Source of the DNA: Acaryochloris sp. CCMEE 5410
GTDB taxonomy: Bacteria > Cyanobacteriota > Cyanobacteriia > Thermosynechococcales > Thermosynechococcaceae
Direction of reading: 5' to 3'
Length of the DNA: 64,000 nt
Assembly: GCF_000238775.2 (NCBI RefSeq)
Contig: NZ_AFEJ02000001.1
Coordinates: 4,452,346-4,516,345, forward strand
A program made the translations under genes and the position numbers. Positions 28,034 through 36,584 of this stretch are shown in pieces (positions within the stretch are counted from its first letter, which is position 1; every line of letters starts with the position of its first letter). Below the pieces are notes generated by a model that did no database searches, was not told the DNA's origin, and was given only the letters and a program-made list of their open reading frames with translations.

Positions 28034-28705
28034 TTAATCGGATGCAGTCTCCGTTGACCGAGCTAACAGGAGGGACTGGGAGATCAGGCAGACGGCTAAC
28101 CAAACCAAGCCTGCAGCATAGCCAGCCACCACGTCGGTGGGCCAATGAACGCCAATATAGAGTCGACTAAATCCAATGGTGGCAATCAGACTCGTGCCCA
28201 TAGTCACCATCAGCAACCGGAAGGAGCGAAACTGGCGAATTAAACCGTAGACCACCACGGCATAGAAAACTAGAGAGACCATAGCATGGCCGCTGGGAAA
28301 GCTATAGAAGGGCACCTGCAAAATTTGGTCCCAGAGGGCGGGGCGATGACGGGCGAATAGCTCTTTGAGCCAGATATTGAGTCCCAAGGAACCCCCAATC
28401 GCGATCACAAAGCCTAGAGCTTCTTGGCGTCGTTTTTGCCACAACAAGATCCCTCCCATAGCCAAGGTGAAGGGGAACAGAATCAGGGGTTCACCGAGAT
28501 AGGTCACTAACACCATCAACCGATCTAAGGTTGGGGTGTGGAGATGGTGAATGGCCAGCAAAATCTGGGTGTCTAAGGTTTCAATTTGGGGAAGCAGGGT
28601 TGCGATCGCAACAAACAGACCGAAAGCTAATCCCGTTACCACCATTCCCCAGCGCTGCCAGGGCGAACGAACCGATTGGCTTTGCTGAATCAGCCATTTC
28701 AACAT
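28034..28705 (-). CDS. PAP2 family membrane phosphatase
   Basis: A 223-residue integral membrane phosphatase with about six helices. The three phosphatase motifs are present in order: 'KELFARHRP' (K-x6-RP), 'YSFPSGHAMVS' (PSGH) and 'SRLYIGVHWPTDVVAGY' (SR-x5-H-x3-D). Enzymes of this family dephosphorylate lipid phosphates such as phosphatidic acid or undecaprenyl pyrophosphate. The substrate is not decided. Confidence 0.9.
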   Translation of the reverse strand: MLKWLIQQSQSVRSPWQRWGMVVTGLAFGLFVAIATLLPQIETLDTQILLAIHHLHTPTLDRLMVLVTYLGEPLILFPFTLAMGGILLWQKRRQEALGFVIAIGGSLGLNIWLKELFARHRPALWDQILQVPFYSFPSGHAMVSLVFYAVVVYGLIRQFRSFRLLMVTMGTSLIATIGFSRLYIGVHWPTDVVAGYAAGLVWLAVCLISQSLLLARSTETASD

Positions 28706-28810
28706 AGAGAGATTAAAGCAACGTCAAAGTAGCAGGCAGATGACCTACAAACTTAACTGTACGTTATATACCTTAACGTCGGTTTAATGGCTGCTTATGA
28801 ACGGGTTGTC

Positions 28811-29203
28811 TTAGTCACCTTTAGCATCGACCGCATATTGTTTGAGATCCTCAAGGGAGACATGCTCTAGGGCCATGGCATGGGTGGCGGCTAGATTCAC
28901 GGGGGGCGCGACTCCTGCGTCTAAAGCTTGCTGCCAGCGAGAAGCACATAAGCACCAGCAGTCACCGGGTTTCAGACCTGGGAACCCATAAATGGGGGCG
29001 GGGCTACTTAAATCATTGCCTTGAGCTTGGGTATAGGCCAAAAACTCAGCGGTGACTTGGGCGCAGACAATATGAGCCCCCATATCTCCAGCGCCAGTAT
29101 TACACTTGCCATCCCGATAAAATCCTGTCATGGGCGACGTGCAGCAGATCTGTAAGGGACCTCCCAGTACATTGGTGGCTTCTGTCTTCATGGCTTTTGT
29201 CAT
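28811..29203 (-). CDS. DUF2237 family protein
   Basis: A 130-residue protein with the DUF2237 pattern: 'TNVLGGPLQICCTSPMTGFYRDGKCNTG', 'DMGAHIVCAQVTAEFLAYTQ', 'FPGLKPGDCWCLCASRW' and 'HVSLEDLKQYA'. Function unknown. The four-Cys clusters suggest possible metal binding. I chose the ATG at 29203 because the 25 extra N-terminal codons would exceed the family's usual length. It stands alone, with an AT-rich gap upstream. Confidence 0.8.
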   Translation of the reverse strand: MTKAMKTEATNVLGGPLQICCTSPMTGFYRDGKCNTGAGDMGAHIVCAQVTAEFLAYTQAQGNDLSSPAPIYGFPGLKPGDCWCLCASRWQQALDAGVAPPVNLAATHAMALEHVSLEDLKQYAVDAKGD

Positions 29204-29749
29204 TCCCGTTGCTCCAACAGCCTGGCCTAGACAAACCTTAGCAGGTCCTCTCTTCTCAGGTAAAAAGTTCAGGGCCAAGACCTCAAGAAAGAGTGGGGAA
29301 ATCTTGAATGCATAAAAATCGTAAAATTAGCAGATAAGTCAATAACGATTTTAGGAAAAAATGAGTTATATGCTCTTTTCGGTCTTGTGATTTTATGGGG
29401 GGTTTGATTAATAAATAAAGATCGCTACTATTGAATCTTGATAGTGCTCCTAGCTGTTTGTCTTGAAATCATGATTTTAGTAAAAAAGTTGCAATGAGCG
29501 AGTAGAGGGAGACTAGATTATTCTCTTTAGAAAAGATTTATAATTCAGGATTTTTTTGTGCAAGAAATTGATTTCTCTTGACTAGAGAAAGAATAACTCA
29601 GACTTTATGGTGGCCGTTAAATATCTGCAGAATGAGTTAAGAAAGGCAGGGGTGGCTTCAAGGGCTGGCCTTTGTGAATAGATCAAACAAACCGTTGAGG
29701 GTGCTTGCCCTTAGAGACGTGATTGAGAAACAGGCATCTGGCAATCGGT
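29204..29749. other. 546-base AT-rich intergenic region
   Basis: This region carries the promoters of the divergent DUF2237 gene and the Tat protease-FGE gene. It has long AT stretches and no open frame with a start signal. I see no RNA gene. Confidence 0.45.
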
Positions 29750-31363
29750 ATGGGAATGCAGCGCAGACAGTTTTTACGCTTTGGGGGCACCGCCTTGCTG
29801 ACCCTTGTGGCTTCTCCCCGGTCCTTCGCGAAATCCGTTGATGACATTCGCAAAATCGCCCGACAGATTACCGTCAAGATCCTGACTCAAGGGCCGTCTG
29901 GGTCGGGGATTCTGATTCAAAAAAAGGGGCCGATCTATACGGTGCTGACGGCTGCCCATGTGATTAAAAACTCAAATCGTGGGGAAGAAGCCTATGCCAT
30001 GACGAGTGATGGTGAGAATCACTTGCTCGATACCCAAGCCATGAAGACTGGCTCTAACTTGGATCTTGCGATCGCAACCTTCTACAGCAATAAAACCTAT
30101 GGTGTGACGGATATCGGTCAATTTAAAACCCTCGATATTTTGGATGAAATCTATGTGGGAGGGTATCCCTTTGCGGATCAGGGCCTATCCGTCTCGACCA
30201 TTACGCTAACCCGGGGAGAGGTTGCTTCGATTGGCCCCTTTGAGGATGGCTATGGGTTTTCCTATACTGCCGTGACCAAAGCGGGGATGAGTGGTGGTCC
30301 CATCCTTAATCAGGCAGGTCAACTCATAGGCGTTCATGGTCGAGCAGCAGGACAGCGATTAAAACAGTTTCGGCTCAAGGATGGCCTGAATTTGGGGATT
30401 CCCATCGATACCGCCATCGAGGTATTTGGTTTGAAGACCCTGGCTCCAACGGCGGCGCAACCTGACGAACCGGAGCCTCAAGCTGCTGAGACTGATCCGC
30501 CAGAGGAAGAGCCCTCTAGCCCGTCACCAGAGTCCCCTTTGGTACGTTTCACCTTTGAAGTGCTGGGGGTCAATGACAAAGGCCAGGTGCGTCAACGGAC
30601 GCAACAGTCGGCCCAATCTTATCGCCAACCCTTGGTGGAGGGCGTGGCCTTGGAGATGGTCTCTATTCCCGAGGGACAGTTCACGATGGGCTCGCCGGTC
30701 ACCGAAACCCATCGTCAGAAAAACGAAGATCCGAAGCATGTTGTGAATGTCCCGGCGTTTTTGATGGGGAAATATCCCATTACCCAAGCCCAATGGCAGG
30801 CCATTATGGGAGACAATCCCTCTAAGTTTCAGGGGGCTAATCATCCCGTCGATCAAGTTAGCTGGTTTTTAGCGGAAGAGTTTTGTCAAAAACTGTCTTT
30901 GGCGACGGGGCAAGACTACCGGCTGCCCAGTGAAGCCGAATGGGAATATGCCGCCCGAGCGGGTACCGATACCCCGTTTCACTTTGGTCAGACCATCACC
31001 ACCGATCTGGCCAATTATGATGGCAATTACGCCTATGACAAAGGCCCCAAGGGCACTTTCAGAAAGAAAACGGTGCCGGTGGACCAATTGGCCGGGAATG
31101 CCTTTGGATTGTTCAATATGCATGGCCAGGTTTGGGAATGGTGTCTAGACCATTGGCATGATACTTACAAGGGCGCGCCTACGGATGGTACGGCCTGGGT
31201 TGAGCAGGGTGATCCGAAAATGCGCCGAGTGCGACGAGGGGGATCTTGGTATGACAGTCCCCATGCCTGCCGATCGGCGTTCCGCTATCGCTCCTATCCC
31301 TATGCCTATAAGGGGTCTTTTGGTTTACGCGTGGTTTTGCCTGCCCTGAAGTCATCGGTGTAG
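29750..31363 (+). CDS. Tat-exported trypsin-like protease fused to FGE-like domain (copy 1)
   Basis: A 537-residue two-domain protein. Residues 1-30 are a twin-arginine signal ('MQRRQFLRFGGTALLTLVAS'). Residues about 40-225 form a trypsin-like serine protease of HtrA type: His in 'YTVLTAAHVIKNS', Asp in 'LDLAIATF' and Ser in 'KAGMSGGPIL'. After a Pro/Glu-rich linker (about 230-265) comes an SUMF1/formylglycine-generating-enzyme-like domain (about 290-530) with 'EMVSIPEGQFTMGSP', 'ITQAQWQAIMG', 'RLPSEAEWEYAARAG' and 'RGGSWYDSPHACRSAFRYR'. The first catalytic Cys of true FGE is an Asp here. A near-identical copy follows 119 bases downstream. Confidence 0.9.
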   Translation: MGMQRRQFLRFGGTALLTLVASPRSFAKSVDDIRKIARQITVKILTQGPSGSGILIQKKGPIYTVLTAAHVIKNSNRGEEAYAMTSDGENHLLDTQAMKTGSNLDLAIATFYSNKTYGVTDIGQFKTLDILDEIYVGGYPFADQGLSVSTITLTRGEVASIGPFEDGYGFSYTAVTKAGMSGGPILNQAGQLIGVHGRAAGQRLKQFRLKDGLNLGIPIDTAIEVFGLKTLAPTAAQPDEPEPQAAETDPPEEEPSSPSPESPLVRFTFEVLGVNDKGQVRQRTQQSAQSYRQPLVEGVALEMVSIPEGQFTMGSPVTETHRQKNEDPKHVVNVPAFLMGKYPITQAQWQAIMGDNPSKFQGANHPVDQVSWFLAEEFCQKLSLATGQDYRLPSEAEWEYAARAGTDTPFHFGQTITTDLANYDGNYAYDKGPKGTFRKKTVPVDQLAGNAFGLFNMHGQVWEWCLDHWHDTYKGAPTDGTAWVEQGDPKMRRVRRGGSWYDSPHACRSAFRYRSYPYAYKGSFGLRVVLPALKSSV

Positions 31364-31482
31364 AGGACTGGCTTTGGGGAGAGAATGCGCTCATACCCGA
31401 ATCACCTTCTAATCCGAGACATTCCTAAATAGAGCGGATACAGTAGGAATAAGGGTTTTGCAGTGCATTGATATAGATTGGA

Positions 31483-33102
31483 ATGGGCATAAAGCGGCGT
31501 CAGTTTTTGTGGTTTGGGGGGGCTGCTGTGATCAGCTTGGCCTCTTCCCAATGGTCTTTAGCCAAATCAGTTCGGGATATTCGCCAAATTGCCCGTCGCA
31601 TTACTGTTCGCATAATGACCCAAGGCCCCTCTGGCTCCGGGGTGTTAATCAAGCGAAACGACAATATTTATACCGTGCTGACGGCGGCCCATGTGATCAA
31701 AAATTCTAACCGGGGTGAGGAAGCCTATGTGGAAACCTATGACGGTGAAACTCATTTGCTCAACACCCAAATGATGCAGGTGGATGCCAAAGCGGATATT
31801 GCGATCGCAACCTTCACGTCCAACAACAACTATCGCACCACCAACATCGGCAAGTTTAAAGACCTGGGCATTTTGGATGATATTTACGTCGGTGGTTATC
31901 CCCTCGCGGATCAGGCCATTTCCGTCTCTACCATGACCCTAACTCGGGGCGAAGTCGCCTCCATCGGGGAATTTGAGGATGGCTATGGGTTCTCCTATAC
32001 CGCCGTTACCAAGGCAGGCATGAGCGGTGGCCCAGTGTTAGATCGCGAAGGTCGTCTGATTGGGATTCATGGCCGGGCGGCGGGACAGCGCTTACAGGAC
32101 GTGCGCATCAAAGATGGTTTGAATTTAGGGATTCCGATCTCAACTGCGATCGCAACCTTTGGTCTCAACAATAAATACCAACCCTTGACCGCTGAGCAAC
32201 CGGATACCGCTGAACCCCAGACCTCTGAACCTGCTGAACCGGAGTCTACCCCAGAACCACCGGAGGAAACTCTGCCCGGCCTATCGCGGTTTGCCTTTGA
32301 AGTGGTAGGGGTGAATGCAACAGGCCAAATCCAAACCCGCAGCCGCCAGTCCGCCCAATATTATCGCCAGCAGCTAAAAGACGGGCAGACCCTGGATATG
32401 GTCTATATTCCAGGGGGAAAATTTAGTATGGGCTCTCCAGCAATGGAAGCCAATCGCCAGGGCAGTGAAGGTCCCCAACACCCGGTCACCGTGCCCACCT
32501 TTTTTATCGGTAAATATCCGATTACCCAAGCTCAATGGCAGGCCGTGATGGGGGAGAATCCGGCCAAGTTTCAGGGGGCAGATCGTCCCGTCGAGCAAGT
32601 GAGCTGGCAGACCGCGACGGAGTTTTGCCAAAAACTATCGGAACTCACGGGGCAGGACTATCGCTTACCCAGTGAAGCGGAATGGGAATATGCCGCCCGC
32701 GCTGGGACTAGCGCCCCTTTCTGTGTAGGGGCTACTCTAACCACGGACTTAGCCAACTACGACGGCAACTATACCTATGGTCGCGGCCCTCGCGGCACCT
32801 TTAGAAAAGCCACAACCCCGGTGGGGCAATTTGCACCGAACCCCTTTGGCCTCTATGACATGCATGGTCAAGTCTGGGAATGGTGCCAGGATCATTGGCA
32901 TGACACCTACAAAGGGGCACCTGCGGATGGATCTGCCTGGGTAAAGGATGCGGATGTGCGATCGCACCGAGTCAGACGAGGGGGATCTTGGTACGACGGT
33001 CCTCATGCTTGCCGGTCTGCTTTTCGCTATCGGTCATTACCAAGCAACTATCAGAACTCCTATGGCCTAAGAGTGGTCTGTCAAGGGTTTAAGGATATTT
33101 AG
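31483..33102 (+). CDS. Tat-exported trypsin-like protease fused to FGE-like domain (copy 2)
   Basis: A 539-residue paralogue of the preceding gene, arranged in tandem. The Tat signal is 'MGIKRRQFLWFGGAAVISLA'. The protease domain has 'LTAAHVIKNSNRGEEAY', 'KADIAIATF' and 'KAGMSGGPVLDREG'. The Pro/Thr/Glu-rich linker is longer, and the FGE-like domain has 'DMVYIPGGKFSMGSP', 'RLPSEAEWEYAARAGTSAP' and 'RGGSWYDGPHACRSAFRYRS'. The two share most of their sequence and every domain boundary, so this is a duplication followed by divergence, clearest in the linker. The substrate of either protein is unknown. Confidence 0.9.
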   Translation: MGIKRRQFLWFGGAAVISLASSQWSLAKSVRDIRQIARRITVRIMTQGPSGSGVLIKRNDNIYTVLTAAHVIKNSNRGEEAYVETYDGETHLLNTQMMQVDAKADIAIATFTSNNNYRTTNIGKFKDLGILDDIYVGGYPLADQAISVSTMTLTRGEVASIGEFEDGYGFSYTAVTKAGMSGGPVLDREGRLIGIHGRAAGQRLQDVRIKDGLNLGIPISTAIATFGLNNKYQPLTAEQPDTAEPQTSEPAEPESTPEPPEETLPGLSRFAFEVVGVNATGQIQTRSRQSAQYYRQQLKDGQTLDMVYIPGGKFSMGSPAMEANRQGSEGPQHPVTVPTFFIGKYPITQAQWQAVMGENPAKFQGADRPVEQVSWQTATEFCQKLSELTGQDYRLPSEAEWEYAARAGTSAPFCVGATLTTDLANYDGNYTYGRGPRGTFRKATTPVGQFAPNPFGLYDMHGQVWEWCQDHWHDTYKGAPADGSAWVKDADVRSHRVRRGGSWYDGPHACRSAFRYRSLPSNYQNSYGLRVVCQGFKDI

Positions 33103-33124
33103 CGCCCCAGCAGGATCAAAAGAA

Positions 33125-36100
33125 CTAACCCACTAACTCCGGGGTCTTCTGGGCAATCAACTTCGCTAGAGTATCGAGTAACTCCTGCTCGTTAAAGGGC
33201 TTGGAGAAATAGGCCGACGCACCCAAATTCATGGCAACCTTGCGGTGTTTTTCGTGACTGCGGGAGGTCAGCATCACAATCGGTAACTCTTCAAACTGAA
33301 GTTGGCCTTTGACTTCTTCCAGGACGCCATAGCCATCCAATCGAGGCATTTCAATATCACAAACCACTGCCTGTACAGCTAAGCCGCTTTCCAGTTTGTC
33401 CACGGCTTCTTGACCGTCCTTGGCCTGTTCAACCTGATAGCCCGCCTTTTCTAAAGTCAGGGCTAAGAAGCGACGGACATTAACAGAGTCATCCACCACC
33501 AGGATGGTATTGTCCGAGCTGACAGAAGGCAGGGATTCGACGGGAGGAGTAATGTCGGTTTGTTGTCGTTCCAGGGACCATTTGAGAATGGACAATGGGT
33601 CGAGGATGGGGACCACACGACCGTCCCCTAAGACCGTAGAACTCACAAATCCGGGGGGCATGGGTAAGGGGCTGGCGATGTCGCGAATGGTCACTTCCTG
33701 TTCACCCCAGAACCGTTCGATTTCTAGGCCACCGATCTGGTCATCCTCCCCAACCACGAGAATAGTGGGTTTGTTAATAACCGGAGTCCCGGACATTTCG
33801 GAGAATCGGCGGGTTTGATTAAAGGCCCAATGCTGAGCCAAGTTGATGATGGGAATGGTTCGATCTTGCCAGGTCAATGTGTGAGACGCTTCAATCCTTT
33901 GAATTTGGTCTGATTGCAGTTGCAAAAGTTCGCAAATGCTTTCACTCGGCACCGCAAAGATGAATCCTGAATGATCGAGCAGCATGACTCGCAAAATCGA
34001 GAGGGTATAGGGAACTGAAAGGGTGAAGGTGGTGCCTACACTCTGTTCAGTATGGACCTGAATTTCACCTCGGATGTCGCGCAGGTTGTTGCGCACAACA
34101 TCCATGCCGACGCCTCGTCCAGAGATTTCAGTCACTTGGTCGGCTGTACTAAAGCCCGGTTCAAAAATACAGTCTAGTAAATCGGCTTCAGAGAGTTGAG
34201 AGACTTCCCATTCCGGAATGCCCATGGCCTGCAAACGATCACGGACCTTATCAAGGCGAATCCCTGCACCATCATCGCTCAGGGTAATGACTGTTTGTGC
34301 CCCCCGATTACGGGCTTGAATCGTAATCGTGCCTGTTGGAGTTTTGCCAATGGAAATCCGGCGCTCCTGGCTACCAATTCCATGATCAAAGGCATTACGA
34401 AGCAGATGATTCAGGGCATCTCCTAGGGGGTCCAGTACCGCGCGGTCAATCAGGGTGGCATCCCCTTCTATCGCCAGGTTAACTGGCTTGTTAAACTGAA
34501 CGCTCAAATCTCGAATCATCCGGGGAAACCGTTTGACGATTTCTCGGAAAGGCACCATCTGGGTGCGGGTGACATTCGTCTGCAACGAGCGGGTGGTTTG
34601 GTTAATGTCGCGGACTGCCTGACCCATATCCTGTAGGGTCAGTTCAATATCGGAGCCCACCTCTTGTAACTGAACAATCGTTTCAATTTGGTCTTGGGCA
34701 ATCAGGTGCAAGTCCGTATACTGGTCCATTTCTAGGGCATCAAATTGCCCGGATCTGGGTTCAGCCAGTTGTTCCGGTTGCGCGGGAGCGGCTTCTTCGG
34801 CAGGGACGATGCCCTCCATAGAGGCGCGGTCGTACCATTGCTGAAGCTGTGTATTGGAGGCTTCTAATTGACGAATCCGCTGTCGAATCAGTTGGGTGTA
34901 GGCTTGCAACTGCTCAAAACGCAGATTGACCGTATTCCGATCTAGAATCAACTTCCCGAACAGGGTATTAAATTGCTCTAGTTGTTCCACGGGAACCCGC
35001 ACCGTTTTACCGCTGAGGGGCTTCACAGGGGCAGCAGCAGGCTGGGCTGCCGTGGTTTGTTCCAAAATTTGAGCCGCACTCTCCAGGGTTAAGGGGAGAT
35101 CAGCAACTTCCTCTTGGATCGTTGAGTCTACGGCAGACTCAACCAGATCGGAGGTCACTTCAAAGGCTTGCTGTAGATCTGCTAGCTCCATCGAATCCTG
35201 CAGATTGGCGAGGGCATCTGCGTTTAATAAGTCCTCTGGAGCAAAGTCGTCAGCAGCGATCTCGGCAGGAAATTCCAGCGCTGACTCGGGCAACTCGACT
35301 GATAAGGCATCGGCTAAGTTAGCGATGGCCGGATCATCTAGAGCAATGTGCTCTAAATTGACCGCTTCTGGTGCTTCAGGGCTAGGCAGATCCGTGGCTA
35401 AAGCATCCGCTAGATCAGCGACAGCCGGATCATCAAGGGTAATCTCTTCTAGCGTTTCGGAGTTAGGCAGATCGGTGGCGAGGGTGTCTGCTAAGTGGGC
35501 AACAGCCGGATCATTAAAAGCAAGATCTTCTATAGGGTCCGTTTCTATCAACTCAGGGTTAGGCAGATCCGTTCCTAAAGCACCTGCGAGGTCGTCAACA
35601 GCAGCATCTTCTAGGTTAATCTCCCCTGGCAATTCAATAGCGCCAAAGTCAGCTTGTAGAGCCGATAGGTCGACGGAGTCTAGGGCAGTTTCAAAGTCGG
35701 TTTCAGGGCTGGAGGCCATCGTTGGCGTAAAGTCCAGAAGCTCATGGGGGAGCTTCTCAAAACTTCGACGCAGGACCAACGCATGGGACCGTCGCCAGGT
35801 TTTGAGGGCGGCCGTCGAGAGTTCAGGAATCTGCTCCGGTACAACCTGGGTCGCCAGTTCCTGGATTGATTGGCAGAGCTGAATAAAGGAGTCTAAATTG
35901 GCCATATGGCCGAAGGCCACCAATTCTTCGGCGGTCATCGCGAGTTCAGCCGCTAGTTGAGGGGCTGGCAAGGTGCCAAAATAGCCTTCAATGCGATCGA
36001 GAACAGCTTCCACCCCATCCTCAAACATGAGTAACGCCGGATCGACTTCTTCGTCGTCACCACTGAGCAGCGCATTTTCGTCTTCGTCCGTTACCTCTCC

Positions 36101-36496
36101 CAAATGGGTCTGCAGTTGGTCAAAGACGGGGGTGATATGGGCAGCCATCCAGTCAGCATCAATGTCAGCCCCTTGCTGATAGCGATCGCCCACTTGTCGC
36201 AAGCAATCTAAGCCTTGCAACAGGAGGGTTTCTACCTCTGTTTCGATGGTTTTGGAGGCATGGTGAACCCGCAGGATCTTGAAAAAATCTTCCAGACGGT
36301 GGGCCACTTTACTCAGATCCATCAGCCCCATCATCGCCGCCCCCCCTTTGACAGAGTGGGAGGCCCTGAGCGCTTCATCGAGTTGTTCGGGGTCTGCTGC
36401 GTTGGTGGCGAGACCCAGCAAAACGCGTTCAATCTTTTCGTAGCAGTCTTCCGCTTCTTCGAGAAATTTGAACTGGACTTGTTGTTCTTTATCCAT
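33125..36496 (-). CDS. pilL: PilL/CheA-type hybrid histidine kinase
   Basis: A 1123-residue chemotaxis kinase. It comprises an Hpt domain (residues 1-105, phospho-His47 in 'EALRASHSVKGGAAMMGL'), a second Hpt-like segment ('AEELVAFGHMANLDSFIQLC'), an acidic repetitive linker (about 280-420), a dimerisation and HATPase region (N-box 'LNHLLRNAFDHGIG', G-boxes 'DDGAGIRLDKV' and 'GRGVGMDVVRNN'), a CheW domain and a C-terminal receiver ('ILVVDDSVNVRRFLAL', Asp in 'VVCDIEMPRLDGYG', Lys in 'YFSKPFNEQEL'). I use the ATG at 36496 because the 25 residues upstream do not belong to the Hpt domain. It is the last gene of the pil operon. Confidence 0.93.
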   Translation of the reverse strand: MDKEQQVQFKFLEEAEDCYEKIERVLLGLATNAADPEQLDEALRASHSVKGGAAMMGLMDLSKVAHRLEDFFKILRVHHASKTIETEVETLLLQGLDCLRQVGDRYQQGADIDADWMAAHITPVFDQLQTHLGEVTDEDENALLSGDDEEVDPALLMFEDGVEAVLDRIEGYFGTLPAPQLAAELAMTAEELVAFGHMANLDSFIQLCQSIQELATQVVPEQIPELSTAALKTWRRSHALVLRRSFEKLPHELLDFTPTMASSPETDFETALDSVDLSALQADFGAIELPGEINLEDAAVDDLAGALGTDLPNPELIETDPIEDLAFNDPAVAHLADTLATDLPNSETLEEITLDDPAVADLADALATDLPSPEAPEAVNLEHIALDDPAIANLADALSVELPESALEFPAEIAADDFAPEDLLNADALANLQDSMELADLQQAFEVTSDLVESAVDSTIQEEVADLPLTLESAAQILEQTTAAQPAAAPVKPLSGKTVRVPVEQLEQFNTLFGKLILDRNTVNLRFEQLQAYTQLIRQRIRQLEASNTQLQQWYDRASMEGIVPAEEAAPAQPEQLAEPRSGQFDALEMDQYTDLHLIAQDQIETIVQLQEVGSDIELTLQDMGQAVRDINQTTRSLQTNVTRTQMVPFREIVKRFPRMIRDLSVQFNKPVNLAIEGDATLIDRAVLDPLGDALNHLLRNAFDHGIGSQERRISIGKTPTGTITIQARNRGAQTVITLSDDGAGIRLDKVRDRLQAMGIPEWEVSQLSEADLLDCIFEPGFSTADQVTEISGRGVGMDVVRNNLRDIRGEIQVHTEQSVGTTFTLSVPYTLSILRVMLLDHSGFIFAVPSESICELLQLQSDQIQRIEASHTLTWQDRTIPIINLAQHWAFNQTRRFSEMSGTPVINKPTILVVGEDDQIGGLEIERFWGEQEVTIRDIASPLPMPPGFVSSTVLGDGRVVPILDPLSILKWSLERQQTDITPPVESLPSVSSDNTILVVDDSVNVRRFLALTLEKAGYQVEQAKDGQEAVDKLESGLAVQAVVCDIEMPRLDGYGVLEEVKGQLQFEELPIVMLTSRSHEKHRKVAMNLGASAYFSKPFNEQELLDTLAKLIAQKTPELVG
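35280..35640 (-). repeat. tandem acidic repeats within pilL
   Basis: At least four imperfect units of about 27-30 codons, each with a core like 'DDPAVADLADALATDLPSPE' (variants 'NDPAVAHLADTLATDLPNSE' and 'DDPAIANLADALSVELPESA'). They lie in the linker between the Hpt and kinase regions. Confidence 0.8.
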
Positions 36497-36584
36497 AGTG
36501 CTGAGGCGATGATAGGTCGCTAATGTCGATGGGGGCATCCTGTGTCTCAATCCAGGGCGCTCGAAAGGCAAGCGCTCGAAGGTT

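Noticed and set aside
29750..33102. True formylglycine-generating enzymes
   Set aside because: The first of the two catalytic cysteines is replaced by Asp in both copies, so activity on sulfatases is not supported.
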